This document shows, in pieces, positions 24,101 through 36,100 of a DNA stretch of 64,000 nucleotides. Under the pieces are notes generated by a model. The model ran no database searches, was not told where the DNA came from, and saw nothing but the letters and a program-made list of their open reading frames with translations. Every line of letters starts with the position of its first letter. Positions within the stretch are counted from its first letter, which is position 1. Source of the stretch: Euleptes europaea (taxonomy: Eukaryota > Chordata > Lepidosauria > Squamata > Sphaerodactylidae); NCBI RefSeq assembly GCF_029931775.1, contig NC_079328.1:9910501-9974500 (forward strand). The letters run 5' to 3'. The translations under genes and the position numbers were made by a program.

Positions 24101-27100
24101 AAGGAGCAACTGAAGGTGTACAAGACACCAGATTCCCCTCATGTTCTAAGCTGTTGCTTTTCGTTCAGTTTGAAAGAGTGCGGGTGATCTACAAATACGC
24201 CTTGGATCGAATCCCAAAGCACGAGGCCCAGGAACTGTTCAAAAACTACACCATTTTTGAAAAGAAATTTGGGGACCGGAGAGGCATCGAGGACATTATT
24301 GTCAGCAAGAGGAGATTCCAGTATGAAGAAGAAGTGAAGGTGAGTGCCAGAGGGAGCTTTTCCAGCCCAGAAGGTGGGTTTCCTGCAGGCTCAGAGAATT
24401 TTGGCTGTCATTTGAATTTCTCATCATCATGATCACATCGTGGTTTGTTTGTTTTTTTAATCCCACCCTTCCACCCAGAAGCTCAGGGCTGTGTACATGA
24501 GTCTCCCCATTTTATCCTCACAACATCCTTGTGGAGGTAGGCAGGGCAGCGCTGAGGGAGAATAACAGCCAGTCTTGGCTGGGTGGGGGACAATGAAAGG
24601 TTTTCTAGGTCTTATGGGTGCAAAGAAAGGTTTTGAAGCATGTTGGCAAAATTGGTAATCTGTGACCCCCCTTCCACCAGAACAAACTGAACAATATAAA
24701 TGTATGCTGTGGGGAAACAATGTAGAATAAAGAGAAATGGAGAAAGCTTGCTCAACTTGAATAGATATTGCTGAACTCAGCTTTCCTTGGGACACAATTT
24801 AGCTTATCAAAGCACAGACACACAGTGCCCAGAACCCAAAATGCCAATGATACACAGCTCTGTCTTTCTTTTCCACCTATTTCTGAAGATGCTATTGATG
24901 TTCTGAACTGGTGTTTGGAGTCAGTAATGGGCTGAATGAGGGTGAACAAGCTAAAACGTAATCCTGACCAGACAGAGGTTCCCTGGTTAGTAGAAAGGCA
25001 TACTTGGGACTTGACCTCTCTCTTGTCTTGGAAGGGGTTATACTCCCCCTGAAAAGCCAGGTTTTCCGCTTGGGAGTGCTACTCGACACAGCGGTCACTT
25101 TTGAAAACCATGTGGCTGTGGGGGCTTGGAGTGCTTTTGCCCAGCTTCAGCTGGGTGCATCAGCCGCGCCCATTTCTGGGACAGTCAGATCTAGCCACAG
25201 TGACCCATGCTTTAGTTACATCTAGACTGGACTACTGCAATGCACTCTACTTGGGTTACCCTTGAAGGGTATTCAGAAGCTGCAGCTAGTGCAGAATTCT
25301 GTGGCTAGACTACTGGTCAGGCCCAGCTATCGGGAGCATTTGACCCTGATATTCAGCAATTACACTGGCTACCAATCCACTCCTGAGCAAAATTCGAGGT
25401 GTTGGTTTTGTCCTTTAAAGCCCTGCATGACTTGAGACCAGGGTATCTGAAGGACCGTCCCATATGTTCCTGTCCAGAAATTAAGAACACAGGAAGGGGC
25501 CCTCTTGACTGTCCCACCAATCAAAAAGCTTGTTTGGTGGCTACATGAGAGAGAGGAGCTTTTCGGTTGTAGCCTCACAATTATAGAACAACCTCCCCAA
25601 GGAGGTGCATTTGGCCGCCCCCTCACTTTCAATATTATAAGAGGCAGTTGAAGATGGTTTTATTTAGGACTGTATTTGATTAATTTGGTGGCAGTCTTAA
25701 ATTGTTATTTTAAATTCTGGTTTTTATTATTACTATATTTATATTGTAAGCTGCCTTGAGTTCTGTAAGGTGGAAAGGTGGCTAATAATTTTCTTAAATA
25801 AACAAAACTTCTGTTACAGCCAGGCCAAGATGCTGTGAACAAGAACTCTTGGTCTTGGCGTTCGTTGGAACTGCGACACTCTTGATTCAGTCCAATGATA
25901 CCTAAAAGCCTTGGCTGCTTGGAGTGATGGAACTCAGGATACAGCAGGGCCATTTCCTCAAACCGAACACTGTAATACAGAGAGTAGAGCCATAGAACTG
26001 TGTTTGCACTGTATTTGGCATTCCTCTTGTTTGAGAGGAACTAGTGCTGCATCCTGCTTTGCCTTTCTGATGCTCTTCTGTATCCTCCCCAAAGGCCAAT
26101 CCACATAACTATGACGCCTGGTTTGATTACTTGCGGCTTGTGGAAAGTGACGCCGATCACGATGCAGTACGCGATGTTTATGAAAGAGCCATTGCAAATG
26201 TTCCTCCAATCCAAGAAAAGAGACACTGGAAGAGGTATATCTACTTGTGGATCAACTACGCACTTTATGAAGAGCTAGAGGCGAAGGTAAAAGAAAGCTG
26301 TTCCAGAATGTTGTTTGTGTTCTTGGTGTCTGATTATTGGGGTGACACAGTGGGTCTCCGTTTTGCAGAAAATCCTGCATCCTTTCTGGAAGCAGAATGT
26401 CCTGGTGGTACCTCTGCATATTTGTTCTCCAGTACCTGCCTGTAATAAGGAGCCCCGTGGCGCAGAGTGGTAAGCTGCAGTACTGCAGTCCAAGCTCTGC
26501 TTACGACCTGAGTTCGATCCCAACAGAAGTTGGTTTCACGTAGCCAGCTCAAGGTTGACTCAGCCTTCCATCCTTCCGAGGTCGGTAAAATGAGTACCCA
26601 GCTTGCTGGGGGTAAAGGGAAGATGACTGGGGAAGGCAATGGCACACCACCCCGTAAACAAAGTCTGCCTAGTGAACGTCGGGATGTGACGTCACCCCAT
26701 GGGTCAGGAACAACCCGGTGCTTGACCTGCCTGTAATATAGTTCATATAAGCGACCAGATGACTCTTGCAAGTAGGACAAAATCTCAGCTAAGTAACTGC
26801 TCCATAAGAATGCAGTGTCAGTTTCCTACGTGCAGGGAAACCACCTGGCAGCCCCAGAATGCTCCTTGCTTTTGACTGTATACCTCTGTTGCTAGAAATT
26901 TTATCTTTTTATTCTAAATGTAATTAAGCTGGAAGACACGGCAGAGATTTAAGAAGGAGGCATAACCAACATTGTGTTGCTTCCTTGGGGTCCATTCTGT
27001 TAGTGGTAGCGTGTTCTTCCAGTGCAAGGAACCTTCCCCCTGACACAAGGTCATCTCGCATCAGGGAAAGTCCCTCTCCACCAGAGGAAAATGTCCCCAC

Positions 27101-30100
27101 TAGCAGAATGGAGCTGTGGGAGTCATCCAGCTAGGTGCTCAGCATAATTTTTGCAGAGGTGTTCCGTTGTCTGGAAGTCTCCACTCTGACTGTTTTGCCT
27201 TTCAGGATCCAGAGCGGACAAGGCAAGTGTATCAAGCCTGCATTGAACTCATTCCTCACAAAAAGGTATGGTCCCAATCCTGCTAAAGTTAATTATGGCA
27301 AAAGTCCCATTAGTAGTACTGGAATAATTGTATCTGAGGCATCCAGTTACTTTCAGTAACTTGTAAACATGCATAAGGTCGGAAGAGAAGCAGTGTGATA
27401 TGATAGATGAATTGTGACTAAGTTAGATGTGCCTATCTGTAGTGCAGACTTTTGCTTTTTGATTGAGCTAATCTAAATCTGACACAAAACCTTATGCCAT
27501 TTCCCTTTTCAGTTTACATTTGCCAAAATATGGTTGCTGTATGCTCAGTTTGAAATAAGGCAGAAGAATCTCCAGTTTGCCAGGAGAGCTTTGGTGAGTC
27601 CTTTGAATGAAGAATGGTACACTCCTGTCTGGGTTGGGTTCCCCTTCCACCAGATACACAGCTTTGTGTGGGGGAGGATACACGTGGAGGAAGGGGATGC
27701 TCGCCTAGCCAGCCAGATCATCCTCAGATCCATATAGATGCTGCTGTTGACTATACAGATGATTTCCCTGGAAGGTACTGTTGAAACAACTGTTGCTGTT
27801 TGCAGACCGAGAAGTAGTTGAAGGTAATGGGGTTGATCCTGTTCACATTAACATTGTGGTTCTAGCCCTGTCATTTTATACAGCGATAAGGCCTTGCTGC
27901 AGCTCTCTGGTTTGTCAGGAAGATGAAAAAAGAACAAGGCACAAGGTAGAGCAGCTTATTAGGCCTTTTAGATCCCAACACATATTGTTTTAAGCTTCGT
28001 CAGGGGCCTTGTTCTGTTTTTCTCCCACCTACTGGTACAGCCTTATTTCTTCTTGATTGTCAAGAAGACGCCACTATGATTTTGCTGCTAGCTTCCAATG
28101 TTAAGATTAGGCATTGCTCCACCTTTCCGCGTGTTGTTAATACCCTTGTGCCTTGGGAAGAAGAGTGATGGATTCGTAAACTGAATGGAAATGGACTTTG
28201 CCTGCATCTTAGAGGAGAAATGCTCAATTCCTATTTTCCTTTCTCCGTCCAGTAATGGAAAGGACTACCCTACTTCAAGTTGGGCTTTTCTCAGAAGGGA
28301 TTGTCTTCCTCCCCACTGGCCCTGGGACACCCCTCTTTGTGGGGTCTGCCTGTATCATGCCCTTGACTTCCACTTTTGATGCTTCCCTACAGATTGTAGT
28401 TCTCTGTGTCTTCTGCATGCTTATGGCTGGGTCAGACAGCTTTTTCTGGATTCTCTTGTCTTATTCCCAGCACTCACGACTTTCCTCTTTAGTTTCCCAA
28501 AGTGGTGCATCTCTTCTCCCTGTATGGTAGCACTTGCGCTTCTTGGGGTAATTGGGGGGGGTTAAGGGTCTACACATCACCTAAAGCTGATAATCACCTT
28601 GTGGTGACTAGCTCTGAGCAGGGTTTTGAATTTCCTCTTGCCAGGGAACCTCTGTAGGCAAATGTCCAAAGAACAAGCTCTTCAAAGGCTACATCGAGCT
28701 GGAGCTGCAGCTGCGAGAATTTGATCGGTGCCGGAAGCTCTATGAGAAGTTTCTGGAGTTTGCTCCGGAAAACTGCACCTCCTGGATCAAGTTTGCTGAG
28801 CTGGAAACCATCCTGGGTGACGTTGACAGAGCCAGAGCAATATACGAATTGGCCATTGGCCAGCCGCGATTGGACATGCCAGAGGTAACAGGGGGCCTCC
28901 ATGTGGGGTGCTCAGTGCAGCGCAAGAGATTTAGGTCTCATCCAGAGGGAACATAATATAATCTCAATAGTAGCAAAATATGCTTACAGGAAGGCATCTG
29001 AAGGTGGAGCAGCCTTTTCCTACCACAGCTGATCTGTGTGCAGAAACAGAGAGCCAGCATGGTTTGGTGGTTAAGAGCGGTGGTTTGGAGCAGTGGAATC
29101 TGATCTGGAGAACTGGTTTGATTCCCAGCTCCTCCACATGAGCGGCAGAGGCTAATCTGGTGAACTGGATTTGTTTCCCCACTCCTACACATGAAGCCAG
29201 CTGGGTGACCTTGGGCTAGTCACACTCTCTGAGCCCCACCTACCTCACAGGGTGTCTGTTGTGGGAAGGGAAAGTGATTGTAAGCCGGTTTGAGTCTCCC
29301 TTAAGTGGTAGAGAAGGGAACCTTGGGTACTTACCGTGAAGGTCCTTTCTTCTTTGAGGTAAGGAGAGCATCTTGCAGAGACGGGTGATTCCCTTCCAGT
29401 TCTTTGGGATAGGCAGGATGTAAACAAACAAACTTCTGGTTTCCTGCTCCGGAATCGTCCCCTTCTCAGTTTCAATACTTTCCGAGCTAGTGGATTAGTA
29501 AGAAGGAAGAAGGCTTGCCGTGCTATTACGGCGGTCATCAACGAATGAAGTATGCTTGAGACCAAACTGACTTGAACACTTTATTAAACTATGCAGGAAC
29601 AGGGCGGGGGCCGCTTGGGACCCCCTTCGAGACTAACAGTGACAACTTAACCGAATTAACTGCAATGAAAAACCCACATTGTCAACCTGGCTGTGCCCTA
29701 AGCAGAGCCTTTGAATACCACGAGAGTGCTCCGTCCTTGCCCGGGTGGGCCAAGATGCTCTCCTTACCTCAGAGAAGAAAGAACCTTCACGGTAAGTACC
29801 CAAGGTTCCCTTCTCTCTCTGAGGGGGAGAGCATCTTGCAGAGATGGGATGTCCAAGAGCTTAACGTCCTCAGGGTGGGTTAGCGGTCGTCTACGACGTG
29901 CTGGAGCACTCTAAGCCTGAAGGTTGTGTCCGCCAAAGCGTAGGCGTTGAGGCAGTAGTGTCTCACGAAGGTCGATATGGAGGACCACGTGGCCGTCTTG
30001 CATATTTCTTCAACGGAGGCCTGTTTGTCGAAGGCTGCCGAGGTGGCCGCGCTTCGTATGGAATGCGGGGTGATGCCCTGAGGGACAGGTACGGCGGCGG

Positions 30101-33100
30101 CTCTGTAAGCCTCTACGATGCAGGAACGCAGTGTGCGACTGATGGTCGGTCTGGAGAGCCTCTTGCCTCTGTTGACCCCTGACACTGAAATGAAGAGGAA
30201 GTCCGTTTTTCTGATCGGTGCCGTGCGCTCCAGATATATGCGGAGGACGTGTATCATGTCCAGGGTATGCCAGTTCTTCTCCCTGTCATGACTCGGGCGT
30301 GGGCAGAAGGATGGTAGGTGGATCTCCTGTTGCCTGTGGAAGCTGGAACCCACCTTAGGGTCGGTTCTGAGGACCACCTTGTCGTGGTGAAAAACGCAGA
30401 GCCCCTCCCTCATCGAAAGAGCTCCCAACTCGGAGACCCTACACGCCGAGGTGACTGCTGTAAGAAATAATGCCTTGAGCCGAAGGTATTTTAGGGAAAC
30501 CTCCGTCAATGGTTCAAACGGGGGTCCCATCAAGGCCGACAAAACTACATGGAGCCGCCACAATGGGAAGCGGTGCATGACTGGAGGTGACGTCTGAGCC
30601 ACCCCCTTGAGGAAGGATCTGACGTGGGGGTGCGTCGTGGTGGTGTATCCCTCCAGGGAGGGACGGACTGTGGCGATAGCGGCCAGTTGTCTGCACAGGG
30701 TGGACGTCTTAAGTCCTTGGTGTACCCCGTCCTACAGGAATCGCAGTAGCTGTGCTGTGGACAGCGTCACGGGATCCTCATCTTTACAGCGGCACCATCT
30801 GACAAAGGCCTTCCAGGAGGCATTGTATATTCTCTGAGTGGAAGGTCGCCTGGCCTCCAGTATGGTGTTGACGACGTTGGTCTGGTACCCGCGGCTCAGA
30901 AGCCGCTGCCTTTCAATAGCCAAGCTGTCAGATTCAACCAGTCTGGATCTGGGTGCCACACAGGCCCTTGATGCAGCATGTCCTCCGACGTGGGTAGCCG
31001 CCAGGGCTCTTGTAGGGATAACTCCATCAGGGTTGAGTACCATGGCCTGCGCGGCCAGTCTGGTGCTATGAACAAGACCATCGCTCGTTCCTGTTGAATC
31101 TTCCTCAGTGCCTTGGGGATGATGGGCAGTGGCGGAAAGGCGTACAGGAGGCCTGAGGCCAGGGCGAGAGCAGGGCATCCGCCTCTTCCGCTTCGTTGTG
31201 GGCATACCTGGCAAAGAAGTGGGGTGTTTTGTTGTTTGCCGGTGAGGCAAAAAGATCCACTGCCGGCGTTCCGTAACGTTGCACTAGAAGGTGAAACAAC
31301 CGGTCGCTCAACAACCACTCGCCCTTGTCCAGCGTTTGGCGGCTGAGCCAATCCGCCTGAGTGTTGAGTTTGCCCTGTATATGTTCTGCTCTGATCGACA
31401 GAAGATGCTTCTCTGCCCAAGAGAGGATTTGGGTCGCCTCCCCCTGTAGCGAGGAGGATCTGGAGCCCCCCTGCTTGTTCAGGTGGGCCTTGACGGAGAT
31501 GTTGTCCGTCTGCACCAGGACGTGGCAACCCATAATGCTCGGCTGGAACTGTAGGAGCGCTCTGTGGATTGCTCGCATTTCCAGGCAGTTGATGTGCATG
31601 GCTTTCTCCCGGAGCGACCACGTGCCCTGGGCCACCTGATGGCCTAGAGTAGCCCCCCACCCATCCAGGCTGGCGTCAGTGAAAATCTGGATGAGTGAGT
31701 CGAGGATGTAGGTTTGCCCTTTTTGCAGGTTCGAGGCGTGGGACCACCAAAGTAGGCTCAGCTTGGTGGCCGCCGGAAGGATCAGACAAATGTTCTTCTT
31801 TTGGAGGATTTGCGGTTGGTAAGGCTTGAGAATCCATTGCAATGGTCGTGCATGGAACCTAGTCCATGTGACCATGCCGATGCAGGAGACCATCAACCCC
31901 TGAAGCTGAACCAGGGAAGTCAGCCCCACTGACCTTGACTTTAGCAAGTGCTTGGCGAGGCGAGCCAGTTTGGTAGCCTTGTCCATTGGTAAGGTCAAGG
32001 TATTGTGTTTGGTGTTGATCCAAACACCGAGGTGCTGTATCCTCTGCGATGGGGAGATGTTGCTTTTGGCTCTGTTGATGAGGAAGCCATGTTTGCTCAG
32101 TACTTGGATAACTCTGGTGGTGTGACGATTGGCTGCATCCGCCATGGTTGCACAGACCAGGATGTCGTCGAGATACAGATGGATGTGTATCCCTTATCTC
32201 CGTAACAGCGCTATCAGGGTGACGAGGACTTTGGAGAACACGAGGAGCCTGAGAAAGTCCAAAAGGGGGTGCCCTGAATTGGAAGTGAAGGTCCCCGAAG
32301 GCGAAGCGGAGAAAGCGGCAGTGGTCTGTGTGTATGGGGATGTGCAGGTAAGCTTCTGTCAGGTCTATCGATGACAGGAACATCCCCAGGCGCAGTGCCT
32401 CCACAATGGATCTCAGGGTCTCCATGCGGAAGTGTTTGGCTTGGACAAATTTGTTCACAAACTGCAGATCCAGTATAGCCCTACAGTCCCCATTCTTCTT
32501 GGGAACTGTAAAAAAGACAGAGTAGACCCCTGAGAATCTCTCTGGCGTTGGTACTGGTTCGATGGCCTGTATTTACTGAAGATGACGAATGGCTGTCATG
32601 GTCCTGGTACGTTTGTCGTGTTTGCGTGGAGAGGGGGATGGGACGAAGCGGTCCGGTGGCAGGCGAAGAAACTCTATTCGATAGCCATGTTGAATGACTT
32701 CGCGCACCCACCAATCTGGTTGCGCCTGCTCCCATTGGTGTACGAAGAGTCTCAGTCGTCCTCCCACTGGTGCGGATTTGTTGCCATTGTTTCTTTGGCT
32801 TGAAATTGTGGCTCGGCTTGCCCGGTCTCTGATTTTGGAACTGGTTCGGTCTGCTGTAACGTTGCCCCCTCTTTGTGTCCCTCTTGTGCCGGACCAAGCT
32901 GAGCGCATTGGGTCCGCTCTAGGTCGTGCAAGTGTGTGGTAGGAACGAAAGGAAGGCGAGGGGCGGGGATTCCCCGGCATGGCCTTTTTTCTGTCCTTAG
33001 TCTCCACTAAAATATCCTCCAGTTTGTCTCCGAAGAGCTTGCCACCCTGGAAAGGGCAAGCCAACAGCATGGATTTGGAGCCTTGGTCCACCTGCCAGGC

Positions 33101-36100
33101 TCGTAGCCAGAGGGCTCGTCTTGTCACAGCATTGGTCCCCATGGCCCTGGCTGAAAGCGTCATAGAGTCTAAGGTGGCGTCCGCCAAAAAGGAGACTGCT
33201 TTCATCAGTCTATTGAGGCCCTCATTCGCCTTTCGGTCCTCCACTGGAACAAGGGTGGCTAGTTTTCTTGCCCACACTATAGCCGCCCTCGCAAAGAGGA
33301 TTGCAGTGGCAGAGGCTTGGATGGACATGGCTAACACCTCATGGGTCTTGCGCGAGGCCTGGCCAGCCTTCCTGTCTGAGGGGTCTCTTAAAGAGCCCCT
33401 GCCATCTCCTGAGAGGAGACCCTGGGACTGTAGCGCCGCCACTGGACCCTCCACTAGGGGTAGGTGAAGAAGCTCCATGGCGTGCAGGGCCAAGGTATAC
33501 AGTTTGGTGATGTTACGGGGAAGAGGCCTGTTGCCCAGGGGCTTTTCCCACTCCAATTTAAGACGGTGCTCAAAGTATTCTGGGAAGGGTACCACCTTGG
33601 TGGAGGACTGCGTGCGGGGGGGAAAATTCTTTGGGACCCCTTGGTCTACCCTTCCCTTTCTCTCCCTCATCAGGCTCAGGGGCCTCGTTGAGGTCGAGGG
33701 CCATGATGGCTTTAGAGAAGATGGACTGATAGTCCTCTCTGCAAAACAGCCGCGTCTGCTGCTTTTCCACGGGTTCACCCTCCCCCTCAGAAGAAGAGAA
33801 CTCGCCCTCCTCCCTCCCTCATCAGAATCGTATTGGGAGGGGGGGATTTGTCGTCCTGCAGCGAGTCAGATGCATTCGTGGTCTTCCCTCCCGCCTTGGT
33901 GGAGGAGGGCTTAAGGTTCCCCGTAGCAGTGCTGGTGCTGGAACCTTCTTCTGCCCCCATTTGCACAGGAGGGTAGTAGGGGTGAGTGGGCCATGTTCCC
34001 CCTTTGACCGTGTATGGGTGAGCCGGCTGCAAGCCCCCTTGGGCTGCGGGCTGCAGAAAGGGAAATTCTTCCCTGAGGATCTGCCTCATTAGGGCGAGGA
34101 GGTCACTCTGGGGGCCCCCGGTGAGTTGACCTCCCATTGTCCTGGTGGGCTGGATGGGCTGCTGGCCGGGGGGGCTGTGTCTCACCCATTAAGCGTGACG
34201 CCAGGGCGCTGTTGTCCCTTGCGGCGGCTGCCGTCTCCCGGGAGTCCTCATTGGTCCTCGGGGCTGCCTGCGCCGTGACCGCGGGAGAGGCTTCCTGGCG
34301 TTTCCTCTTTCCGCCGCCCGACAGAGTCGGCTGGGTTGGCGGAGGCCGGATCGGGCTTCTTTTTCCCTTCCCTGTCCTTCTTGGAGCCATCATCCGGCTG
34401 CTTCCTCTTGCCGGAGGACGAGGAGGAAGGCTGTCGCTCCTGCCGCTCCACGTTGCTGCCCTTGCGGCTGCCGGAGGGCTCATGTGGTGGTGGTGGGGGG
34501 GGGCGCTGGAACTAGTCCCTCCATGAGCTCCCCCTGAGCGAGAAAGTCGTCGGGCGTGTGTGTCGCGTGGCTCGCCATGCGCCTTTCCTCCAGCCGATCG
34601 TCGGCTGCTGAGTGCCTGGGGTTCTCGCGGTTTGCGACCAAAATGGCGGTCGCTGGTAGTGGATTGCAGAGCAACCCTGGTTGCTGCCTTCCCGCAGCAA
34701 GGCAGGAAGAGAAACTGAGAAGGGGGCGATTCCGGAGCAGGAAACCGGAAGTTTGTTTGTTTACATCCTGCCTATCCCAAGGAACCAGAAGGGAATCATC
34801 CATCTCTGCAAGATGCTCTCCCCCTCAGAGAGAGAAAGTCGGCATATAAAAAACCAACTCTTCTTTTTCCTTTGCAGGATCAGGCACATGTTTACATAGA
34901 TAGCTCATAACAAGCATTTTCCCCAAAAACTGTTTTTTGACTTAGATACCAATACGTCCCTTCTTCTAGGTTCTCTGGAAATCTTACATTGATTTTGAGA
35001 TTGAACAGGAAGAGTACGAGAACACAAGAAATCTTTATCGACGATTGCTGCAGAGAACACAGCATGTCAAGGTACGTGTGTGCTTGGGCAGAGCCAGATT
35101 CAACTCCCATTGCAGCAATGGAAGCTTTCAGAAGTTTAAACAGGTCTAGAGAAACATGTAACAAGACTGTGCAATTTAGGCCATCTTAAGAGGGATCGTT
35201 TCAGAGGGTAGCTATAATGGTCTGCAGTAGAATGGTTATATTCGAGTCTAGTAGCACCTTAGAGATCGACAAGGTTTTGCGGGTATAAGCTTTCGATAGT
35301 CAAAGCTCCCTTTGTCAAATTAAGAGGGATTGTAATTTAACACAGGGATCACGGAAGAGGTTTTTTCAAATAATAAGATGGCTTTTTGAAGTAAAACATA
35401 GAATCATAGAGTTGGAAGGGGCCATACAGGCCATCTAGTCCAACCATGTGCTCAGTGCAGGATCAGCCTAGAGCATCCCTGGCGAGTGTTTGTCCAGCCT
35501 CTGCTTAAAGCCTAGCAGTGTGGGGGCGGGGGAAGCTCTCCATCCTCCTAGGTAGCCGATTCCACTGTCAAACAACTCTTACTGTAAAAAATATTTTCCC
35601 TAATATCCAGTCAGTACCTCTCCGCCTGCAATTTAAACCCCTTAGTGCAGGTCCTATCCTCTCCTGCCCTTCAAATACTTAAAGAGAGCAATCATGTCCC
35701 CCCTTTTATTTGTCTCTGCTTAGGGGATGGTATAGCTGAGGTTGACGAAGTGTCATAAAATGTATTTGGCTTGTAACAAACCAAGTATGAGGCACTTCTT
35801 ATGGATATATACAAGAGATATTTTGTAATTCAAGATGTAACTAAGCTGTTTCACATACAAGTGTTTGAGTATTTTCTACTGAGTTGGCTTTTTCTTGGCA
35901 GTCCCTTGTTTGTTTCTTAAACTTTAAGTTGCTTTTACATTGTATTTCTTGACTTGTAGGAATTAGGAACGTTCACACACTTCCCCAGTTTCTGACTTAA
36001 ACTGGCCTGGGATCATGTGTTTCACCAGAGCCATCTCCTGTTAAACTATTGGAATCACAATATAAACTTTAGAGCTATTTTCCTTATATAACTGGTTATG

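Larger units (their letters stand above)
29313..34834 (-). mobile_element. DIRS-type tyrosine-recombinase retroelement (fossil)
   Basis: A roughly 5.5-kb element antisense to CRNKL1 in intron 11. It has the DIRS layout: inverted terminal repeats, a Gag-like region, reverse transcriptase with RNase H, a tyrosine recombinase, and an internal complementary region that repeats both ends in inverse. There is no target duplication, as expected when a recombinase inserts a circle. The long coding stretches and closely matching ends suggest a fairly recent insertion. It looks structurally almost whole but is broken, with a handful of breaks. Confidence 0.88.
29048..34872 (+). repeat. tRNA-derived SINE (type C) split by a DIRS-type element
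   Basis: The head and body (29,048-29,313, GGTTAAGAGCGGTGG ... CCCTTAAGTGGTAGAG) resume at 34,833 as AAAGTCGGCATATAAAAAAC CAACTCTTCTT. The intact copy at 19,889 shows that these halves were once adjacent. Confidence 0.85.

Noticed and set aside
30607-33914. Plus-strand frames within the DIRS-type element
   Set aside because: They are complements of the element's own minus-strand coding regions.
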